64,000 bases of DNA from Polytrichum commune (taxonomy: Eukaryota; Streptophyta; Polytrichopsida; Polytrichales; Polytrichaceae), in the NCBI GenBank assembly GCA_950295325.1, contig OX485806.1, positions 57,469,169 to 57,533,168 of the forward strand, read 5' to 3'. Positions 56,715-64,000 of the stretch are shown here, one piece after another. Position 1 is the first letter of the stretch; each line of letters opens with the position of its first letter. The translations under genes and the position numbers were made by a program. The notes below the pieces were generated by a model. It worked only from the letters and a program-made list of their open reading frames with translations. It was not told where the DNA came from and made no database searches.

Positions 56715-57200
56715 TTGTATTTGGACGAAGATGTACAATTGAACGTCTTGGTCCCAAACTTGTTGGTAGGTGCCGCAAATATGGATATGAGTGCAGAGAG
56801 GGCATTGGACACCCATCTCTATTTCTTGCTAATCCATAGTTTGAGGCTATGTTGCAAAGCATGGAAAACGATTGTGGATAAAAGTGTGGAGTACAATGCT
56901 CTTCGTTTGGCTCAGCATGAATACTCCATGGGTCCCAACGGTGTCCCGAGGGTGTATTTGATACGAGAACATAACCTCATACATCAATTTCAAATGAACT
57001 TGATGTGGTTCTCATACAGCCAGCACGTCACCTCAAAAATTCCCAGGAGGATTCTTATGTCGGACTTGGGGAATTTGTCATTGCGTTCATTGGCTAAGCT
57101 AAGGGATGAATTAGAAAGCTGCTGGTGTGCGGTAGAGATGTATGGCATGACCTTTGAATCATTTTATCCATATTGGATATGCCTGGCCGATAGGATGTAG
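56715..57200 (+). CDS. Unknown ORF near the end of MULE copy 2 (161 aa)
   Basis: Open for 161 codons, ending about 130 bp before the terminal repeat. It contains LRLCCKAWKTIVDKSVEYN, faintly like an F-box-type stretch, and YSQHVTSKIPRRI. No counterpart exists in copy 1, where the cargo gene ends about 290 bp from the terminal repeat. I recognise no family, and its first exon may lie upstream. Confidence 0.4.
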   Translation: MYLDEDVQLNVLVPNLLVGAANMDMSAERALDTHLYFLLIHSLRLCCKAWKTIVDKSVEYNALRLAQHEYSMGPNGVPRVYLIREHNLIHQFQMNLMWFSYSQHVTSKIPRRILMSDLGNLSLRSLAKLRDELESCWCAVEMYGMTFESFYPYWICLADRM

Positions 57201-57332
57201 ATGGAAATAAAGTAGAGTAATCTGTATATAGTTACTTGAACTGAATACACATTTTTATAAGTCTTGAGGTTGGCACCTAACTTCACCTGTATTTTGTTGG
57301 GCAATAAAATATTTTGTATATGGTATTTTGAT

Positions 57333-57613
57333 TTCAATTGGTGACGTCAACCCTAATTTAATATGAAACATTTGAAAGCTAGCCTATAAGATGTTTGAGA
57401 ACAAATGCAATCTTCCACGCCTATAGGATCCGTTGGTTTCTCGAATAATTATGGGTTATTATGTCCACGGGAATGGCGTGCCTTTCCAACAAATTGAATT
57501 CAAACCATCTCTAATTCCACAGAAATAGGCACTGCTTCTCCTAAAATTATCCAACAAAATCTAAATTTTCTGCTCTCCGCTCTCCGCTCACCGCTCACAC
57601 TACTAAGTTTTCC
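57333..57613 (-). repeat. MULE copy 2 terminal inverted repeat
   Basis: Inverted match to 9982-10281, including the GAGCGG run, TGCCTATTTC, GGAAAGGCAC, CATTCCCGTG, CAAACATCTTATAG and ATTAAATTAGGG. The cargo gene's 3' end faces this end, as in copy 1. Confidence 0.88.
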
Positions 57614-58696
57614 GCCGGTAATGCTAGAAGTGGTGCCGGTTTTCTAACCGCTAAAGGACGTGGACCTGTGTCAACAAGAACATATGGGACTTGACTATCA
57701 TATTTGACCGGTTCTCCCGTTATCACCCTAGGTCGAATGGGAATGAATTGTGGTATCAATTCATCTTCCCTCCTCCACAATCTCTCATGATCTCTATCCA
57801 AACTCTCTAGCCGCTCTCTTGGCATCCGCCAAAGTCTGAGGATTCCTTTCAAGAACACATCTAATTGTTCCCGACTTAAAGAATCTTTGAATGAAGAATT
57901 GCTTTAGTATGTCATCATTAAACATGGTGCCCATAAATCGTGTATACACTAAATCAAATTTTCTAATGTAGGCCGAAATTTCCTCTTCCTTACCTTGCTT
58001 CAATAAAGCCAATGCCCTCAAAGCCGTGCTTTGACCAACATCCGGCCGAAACTCGTTCAAAAACTCCCTTTGCAATTGCTCCCATCCTCTAAAATGTCCT
58101 TCGGCATGATCTCTACACCACTCATAAGCCTCACCCTCTAGAGTGGTAGGAAACCACACCAACCAATATTCCGGGTTGGTCACAAGAGAATTAGCCAACC
58201 TTTCGATGTACCTCTCCATGTGCCTAGAAGGATCCTCATCCTTAGTTCCATAAAACTTAGGGTGGTGGGATGGCATATCCACCGCTTGTAAGTTTTGTGG
58301 GACCACAATTAGTAGACCTCTCCGCCTAACCAATGAATCAATGGGTGGCATAGGAGGTATGGGTGGCGGATCCACCCCATGGTCCGGCTTCATGGTGACT
58401 GGTGTATCCCCTTTTATTTCCCTATCAATGTGTATCGGAATCTCTTCCCTAAATATATAAGTCTCCGATGATGTCTCTCCACTCAAGTTAGAGGGAGTTG
58501 CCTCTTTCTCAAGTCGAGACTCTATTTCTAATGTCCATAGCAATGGACTAAAACTAGGCTCAACATTCAAACAACTTTCTAATCTAACATCAACTTCTTT
58601 TACAACTTCAGTAATCCTAGATAATCTCCTCCTACGTATAAATTTGTCTAATCCTAATATCAAGCTTCGTTTTTTAGATCGAGTCTTACCTTGCAT
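57614..58696 (-). pseudogene. Retrotransposon gag protein (Ty3/gypsy element D), cut by MULE copy 2
   Basis: ATG at 58696. The gag core is recognisable: FYGTKDEDPSRHMERY, WLVWFPTTLEGEAYEWCRDH, FRGWEQLQREFLNEF and ALLKQGKEEEISAYIRKF. A 1-nt shift near 57795 separates AKRAARE from LESLDRDHERL. The C-terminal part runs to 57614, where the MULE end begins. The downstream pol region is not in this window next to it, so the other half lies beyond the lost left end of MULE copy 2. Confidence 0.82.
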
Positions 58697-61600
58697 TCCC
58701 CAAAGAATCGATCATCCCTCACTTGACCAAACATACTCTTCACTACCTTCACTCTTCAATGTTATCACTTCTCTTGATGTGGTTTTAAAAATTGAAGAGG
58801 TGAGGAAGAGAAATTGCAAGCCCATTTAAATGAAAAATCCCAAACAGGGGATAGGCATGTTCATGTCATTTTTTGGTTGGACTAGAGCATTACCTCTAAA
58901 ACCCTTCCTCCAACTGACACTCACCACAATACCAATTGTGAGGGGTTGATCTTCGCCATGTATTATGCTGAGGACCGAGGCTTCATCCTCTTGTCCTCGC
59001 ATAATAATACAACTAGGGAATTACCCTCTCCAATGGATAACGATAATAACAGTTACAAAAATCATTCTTTAATTAATTTAATGAATAGACTTGGAAGAAT
59101 GACATACCTTAAGCAATTCGTCATTCTCTGCAAGTTAGCACTCCTCTCGACTGTGACTCAATGTGACAATAACAATCAACAATTTCTGAACTAACAATTC
59201 TAATGTAAAGCATCAAATTAAAAATTCCCAAGACTTGGAGACTCACCCCGAGGTGAGTGTCAAATTCTAATCTTTCTAAATTTAATTATCCCTCTAAGGT
59301 TTTAATGAACTAACGATCATAGATTCTTTTCATGTTTTTAGCAAATCCCCAAGAAGGTTGAGGATATACCTTAGTCGCGCTCCCTCCTGAAAACAAAATG
59401 CATAAATGACATATGCAATTCATTCCAAGGAAATAAAGAAAATGAACTAAATTAGTCAATGACAAAAATCAAAAATCCTAAATGAGACACTTACCATGAA
59501 CTAGGCGCTCCTCTTTTTCTCCTACGATGTCCCCTCCAAGTCTTGACTTCTAATCCCGCTTCACTCCTGGCGGACGCACCATTTATGTGAGGCCAAACCA
59601 CCCACCCTTATGCATCGTAGTGCGGGTGAGGGCATGGAGCTCACATTAATCCCTATGTTATTCTCAACGCCAATATGGTCGAGCTCCACCGCATTCCACA
59701 TTGATGTGAACACACCAGTTTCTCTATAACATGAGTACGAGCTTTGAAAAATGCTCCACTCCTTTATTGCACTCTTCCACACAAGCTCACAACACCACAC
59801 ACAATCCCTCACCTAAGATTCACTCCCTAATTTCACCACATTACATTGAGTGGCTCCCTAATCCTCCATTAAGCCCATTTACTAGCCTAATCCCTTGTTT
59901 TTACCCTATCCAACCCTTCCACCATTGTGGTACTTTTGGGCCATCCCCTTTCGAGGGAGCCTAAAAGTATCACACAAGCCCTTCGGTGAAGGTGGCCTAC
60001 ATTTGCAGGCGCCCAAGCCGAACCCGGATGATAGGTGTATAACGTGAGTAGTTAGATTTTTAAGGGAGATTAAATATGCGTCGTAGTACCTCCGGAGGTT
60101 GGGCCTTAGTTTTTTACTAGTGTGGCTTTAAACTCCACTAACCAATTTCATATCTAGTTCTAACCTTAAGCTACGACCTATTCTACGCGCAGACGCACCA
60201 GCCTTGAAACCAAGGCAATCCTAATTTGTGAATTGGGATGGTTCTGATACACCCAACCGGGTATGACTCATACCACCTTAACTCAACGAACGGAATAACG
60301 ACAATTTGATGGACCATTTAATTCTTCCTATTTCTTTATTTAGTTCTATTTAGTTTTCTAAGCGGGGGAACTTAGCCTAAGTCCCACCCTTCACACAAAT
60401 TCCTTTTTAATTACTTACTTTTGTTTGCACGTCCTAACTCATTACATTAACATATTAGGCATCACCCCTTACCTCGGAACCTTCTAAGGCCTCGTGCAGG
60501 TCCTTTGAAGGTCGAGTAACATCTCAAACCCTTCGGACATCAATGGTTCGAAGGGTGGTGTCACTCTACCGAGTTAAGTTTCCGATTCGGGTCTCTTGCC
60601 AACAAGGGTTTACGATTTATTTTGTATGTTTTGATTGTCAAATGTGTTTACACTGGATAGACCACGAAATGCAATTCAATGGGACCAGGGTGACGGACAA
60701 CCTGTAGGTTCAACCTGTTGCGCAATCTTCATAAATTGGGGCCATTACTCCCAATCTATGGGGCCAACAACATAATAGTGGATTCGCGGGTCATTAACCC
60801 CACCTTTCCACCAACAACATTCAGAGTGGTCGTGTCGGTGATTAATTCAACTTACCACACATAAAACTTGCTGATAAATGAAGCTACTACTATAAAACAT
60901 ACTAAGGGCCCCGAAAACAATGGAGTTGAATATTCCCTTGGCGGTCAAGTGGTCAAGCCACTTGACCTTACGAGATAGGTGAGTGGGTTTATAGATGCGT
61001 ACCTTAGCCGCGCTCCCTCCAACCCTAAATGGAAGGCTAGCGTTAGTAAATTTACCTCAATTCTCTTCGGTTTATTTGGGCTCGATGTAGGCCCAACCGC
61101 TACCTCCTTCCTTGCTCCACTTCCCTAGCGTCAACCTTGCCTCCTTCTTTGTAACTAGTTTAGTAGTAAGCGTACCTTAGTTAACAATTAAAATATAAAG
61201 TATTTATTCTGCAGTGTAATTTAATCCTAAGAATAATATTTATACTTAGTGCACCTAATTATCTTTCCAATGATCTAAAAATCACTTGAATCGGATAAGA
61301 AATGCAAAAGTTATGAGGGTTGGAAGTGTGAGGTCGATTCAACCTACCCTTCCAACCCACCTATCTAACTTCTAACTTCAAAAATTCATAGCACATTCCT
61401 TACTAATTGGGTCTAGGCTTTCCTTATACCATTGGAAAGCTATGAATATGTTCTAACTAGGAAAATTATGACATCAGCAGGCTAAGCTAATAGAAATTCA
61501 GCAGACTCCTTGTAACACAGCAGTCAATCAAGAAGGCTTAAACTATGTATCTCGCCTTCAACAATTCATATCTAATTCAAATCTTATTCAAATCAAACGT

Positions 61601-62585
61601 TCTATATGACCCTGGAGAGATATTAAAAATATGTATTTGACAAAAATATGTGATTAGAAAGGTAAGCCAAAGTGAACCCAGCAGATCATCTGTAATGCAG
61701 CAGTCAACCAAAAGTTCTCAAACTATGTGTCCCATCTAGCACAATTCATATCTAATTCAAATCATGCTCAAATCAAATGTTCTAAGCCATTTTGGAAAGC
61801 TACACAAAAGTTCTACTTGGAGAAAATATAACTTCTTGGAATTAAAATTCCTATTGGGCTTGCAGGTTTGATCCAGCAGCCGCTACCCACAAGACCACCC
61901 AGTTTTTTCTACTCCATCTTTGAAAATCCATAACTAATTGTCATCTTAACCAAATCACAATTGGGAAACGGCTATGGATAGCTATAGGAAATCTCTCTAA
62001 GAGAAAAATGATAAGTATATTTTTCTAGCTTGTCAACTAAGCCTTCAGGGCATTGGCAGATGAGGTCTACAATGCCTCCACTCAAAATTCTACCATCCAA
62101 CCTACCTCTATAAAAGAAATAATCATTTTGTTGGTGTGTTAAGAAACACACATTTGAACTAGGAGAGAGAGTAGAGGAAGTTCTCAAGCCTTTTTTTTAG
62201 GCCATTGAGAATACATGCTAAAGGATTTTTTCCTAACTACATTGAAGCAGGGCTTCGCCCAAGCATTAGAGGAAGAGAGAGAGCTACAAGGTGGAAGGAG
62301 GGGTTTTTAAACCCTCTCACAAAAGGGTTGGACCCCTCCTCCACCGGATCCATTTGTCAAACCCTTTCCCGAAATTTTGGCTCGGGGTTTTTCCGGTTGA
62401 GGTTGTCACCCTCTCGCCGAGGTGGCTCCGATGGATACCTTAGAAATCTTTCTAATTTTTTCCATCGAGTTGGCAAGGGGGCAAGTGGGCAAGTAGCCCC
62501 CTTGTTTTTTTTTTTTCTTCAAAAGTCTTCAAGCCAATTTTGTCTTCTTACGTAAAACACCTCCAATAGTCTTGTGTGCCTCACA
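58697..62585 (-). other. Upstream region of element D, possibly a very long LTR; otherwise non-coding
   Basis: A possible decayed primer site (minus strand TTGGTATTGTGG) lies at about 58924-58935, next to TGTGAGGGG at 58937. A matching CCTCACA end occurs at 62579-62585, giving a 3.6-kb candidate LTR. Inside, 59587 onward resembles the start of the 908-3903 element (TGTGAGGCCAAACC, later GAGTACGAGC.TTGAAAAATGCT). I see no coding region. Boundaries are tentative. Confidence 0.35.
61490..61810. repeat. Diverged direct duplication, about 185-bp period
   Basis: Two blocks share CAGCAGTCAA, AACTATGT, CAATTCATATCTAATTCAAA and CAAATCAAA.GTTCTA. Part of the presumed LTR D. Confidence 0.7.
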
Positions 62586-62589
62586 CTAA

Positions 62590-62725
62590 CTAATAAACTA
62601 ACACTTGCTTAGCTAGCATTTATTAACATTTGCTTAATAGCTAGCATCTACTAATATTTGCTTAGCTAGCATCTACTAACATTTGCTTAATAGCTAGCAT
62701 CTACTAATATTTGCTTAGCTAGTTG
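62590..62725. repeat. Minisatellite, about 27/53-bp unit
   Basis: Alternating TTTGCTTAGCTAGCATCTAC and TTTGCTTAATAGCTAGCATC units, four to five copies. Sequence from 62726 to 63000 is AT-rich with no gene seen. Confidence 0.85.
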
Positions 62726-63034
62726 TTTTTACTAGCTAGCATATTTTTTCTACTTTGCTATCTTCTAGCACTACTTAGTTTCATTTTGACCTTCCTTCTT
62801 CTAGGCTAAATGCTAAATGAACTAATTTTTCCCTAAATTCCCTATCAATTCTAACTTTTAATGCTAACATTCTAACTAAAAGTGATCCCGCAGAGTGGTG
62901 GACCACTCAAAGAGTTCACAACCATGTAATATAGCATTAATACTAACCCCCCTACGCTAATTAAGGTTTAGCCTCGGTTCCCTAATTACGAAACTACGCT
63001 GTTCGGCTCTGGGACTCTGCCCGTCCTCGCTCGC

Positions 63035-63215
63035 CACCGAGCTCAGCTCTTCGGAGTCTGGCCACCGAGCTCAGCTCTTCGGAGTCTGGCCACCGAGCTC
63101 AGCTCTTCAACATTTTGTCTACCGAGCTCAACTCTTCGGCAATGTGGCTACCAAGCTCAACTCTTCGGCCTTCTGGCACCTAGCTCAGCCCTCAGATTTC
63201 TGGCTACCGAGCTAG
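63035..63215. repeat. Minisatellite, about 28-29 bp unit
   Basis: About six copies of CACCGAGCTCAGCTCTTCGG followed by AGTCTGGC; the last units are diverged (CTACCGAGCTCAACTCTTCGG). Confidence 0.88.
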
Positions 63216-63231
63216 GGTTTAGGGTTTAGGG
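63214..63231 (+). repeat. Short plant-type telomeric motif
   Basis: GGGTTTAGGGTTTAGGGT, between two and three TTTAGGG units, exactly at the junction of the minisatellite and the cargo gene fragment. Confidence 0.8.
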
Positions 63232-63235
63232 TATC

Positions 63236-63668
63236 CGGAGCGACGACCTTCCTCTTGCGTGGCACGGAGGGAATGGTGACATCGCTATGGGAAGGAACAG
63301 GAACATGGTGTCGAGAAGGGGCAGAAAGAGTTGCCGTTGGACTTCCGACAACTGTGGTAGTTGGAGTGCGCTGAACGCAGGCCTTGGTGAAAGAATGGGT
63401 GGACACTTGACTAGAAGCCACCCTCTTACCCTTGCCCTTGGCCTTCACCGGTGCAACCTCTTTGTCAATGGCGGGAGGAGGAGGATTCTCATCTTCATCC
63501 GGCTCTTCTTCCAATTCAATGACCTCAGGGGCAGCGGAAACAAGTCTATTGTAGACGGGTTCTTCTACTTCGGGAACAAATCCACGAGAACAATCCAAGT
63601 ACCAACCACCAGCGACCAAATGCACGTGTGGAAATTTTGCAAGTTGCATGGGCGTGTATGTGGGAACA
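63236..63668 (-). pseudogene. MULE cargo gene copy 3: fragment of exon I
   Basis: Minus-strand frame with TPMQLAKFPHVHLVAGGWYL, EEPVYN, APEVIELEEEPD, a Pro/Ser/Thr linker and PRKRKVVAPDT, aligned to exon I of copies 1 and 2. It keeps the linker that copy 2 lost. The frame is open. It stops at the telomeric motif at one end and diverges at about 63668 at the other. No other exon is nearby. Confidence 0.78.
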
Positions 63669-64000
63669 CGCGAACACCAACCTATCCGGATTGGCGGTTT
63701 TGAGTGCCTAATCCGGTTTTGTCCGGATGACCCTAGTATCGTCCAGGGATTCTATGAAGTGTAGGAGGTCTAGAACGCTCCGTACCTGCTTATTTTCTCT
63801 TCCTTAGCCAAATTTCTAGAAACCCTGATTTCCGAACTTTTGGTCTTTGAACACTGTTATTCTTCTTCCGGAGTGTCCCTTTCCGGATCGTATCTCTAAG
63901 TTTTAATTATAATGCTTACCCCCTCCTCTACATCTACCCTCTAGAATAGGTGGTTTCTTCCGGTGAAGACATCCCTTATAAGATTGGAATCCGGAAACTC
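63669..64000. other. Window end, nothing identified
   Basis: No ORF or repeat recognised. TCCGG-containing words recur near 63685-63730 and 63855-63995. Confidence 0.5.

Larger units (their letters stand above)
49576..57613. mobile_element. MULE copy 2 (inverted, truncated), right end intact
   Basis: Contains the cargo gene on the plus strand with palindrome arrays on both sides, an extra ORF and the terminal repeat at 57333-57613. The end GGAAAACTT (inverted) matches GGGAAACTG of copy 1. The flank GCCGGTAAT (57614-57622) is one half of the expected 9-bp duplication; the other half was not found. Everything left of exon H, including the transposase, is replaced by the retrotransposon LTR at 49575. 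Confidence 0.8.

Noticed and set aside
63214-63231. True telomere or chromosome end
   Set aside because: Only two to three units, with unrelated sequence on both sides.
1-64000. tRNA, rRNA or other structured RNA genes
   Set aside because: None recognised by eye on either strand; the only tRNA-related signal is the retrotransposon primer site.

Overview
The window looks like a transposon-dense stretch of a land-plant nuclear genome. Plant evidence: Ty3/gypsy LTR retrotransposons with an initiator-Met-tRNA-type primer site, a CACTA element with tnp2/DUF4218/DUF4216-like domains, a Mutator-like element (MULE) with a SWIM zinc finger, an exon of plant mitochondrial type II peroxiredoxin (PRXIIF), and a short TTTAGGG-type telomeric motif. 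I see no intact host gene, rRNA or tRNA, and I cannot name the species. Most coding sequence is decayed, mainly by tryptophan or glutamine codons turned into stops (G:C to A:T changes).

Layout. 1-8438: a plus-strand gypsy element (A) broken by a second LTR-type element (908-3903), by solo LTRs of one TGTCGC...GCGACA family, and ending in a truncated LTR. 8439-39295: a CACTA element whose left tip is at 8439. It carries a tnp2-type transposase (minus strand, 28014-31622), a divergent second transposon protein (plus strand, 35151-39101) and a captured PRXIIF exon (27697-27842). Its right tip is missing. Apparently inside this CACTA lies a complete 17.4-kb MULE at 9982-27338 with a perfect 9-bp target duplication. 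39296-49575: gypsy copy B (minus) and gypsy copy C (plus), head to head, with several LTRs. 49576-57613: the end of a second, inverted MULE of the same family, inserted in a gag gene. 57614-63200: that gag gene, its upstream or LTR region, and minisatellites. 63236-63668: a third fragment of the MULE cargo gene.

The most unusual object is the giant MULE family. Besides a SWIM-finger transposase (21183-26072, plus strand) it carries a divergent minus-strand gene of 12 exons and about 1,220 codons (20880 to 10571). I reconstructed the exons from splice sites whose phases agree almost throughout. Its product combines a ParB/sulfiredoxin-like segment (VRPIND ... EGNLRL) with a C-terminal segment resembling a beta-class N4-cytosine/N6-adenine DNA methyltransferase: a degenerate motif IV (ADIPEN, where DPPY is usual) and a motif I (DWHCGVGG ... 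ALESD). ParB plus methylase fusions are familiar in bacteria and phages; I know of none in a plant MULE, but I could not search.

Two large introns of this gene, and the flanks of the second copy, are filled with tandem arrays of about 124-140 bp units. Each unit carries a 20-bp palindrome, CCCTCTCGG-AA/TT-CCGAGAGGG. The palindrome persists while the spacers differ completely between arrays, which suggests a selected binding or structural site. All copies here look inactive: copy 1 has an LTR in an exon, a frameshift, a stop at an exon junction and a hAT-like insertion in the transposase; copy 2 is truncated and full of transition-type stops.
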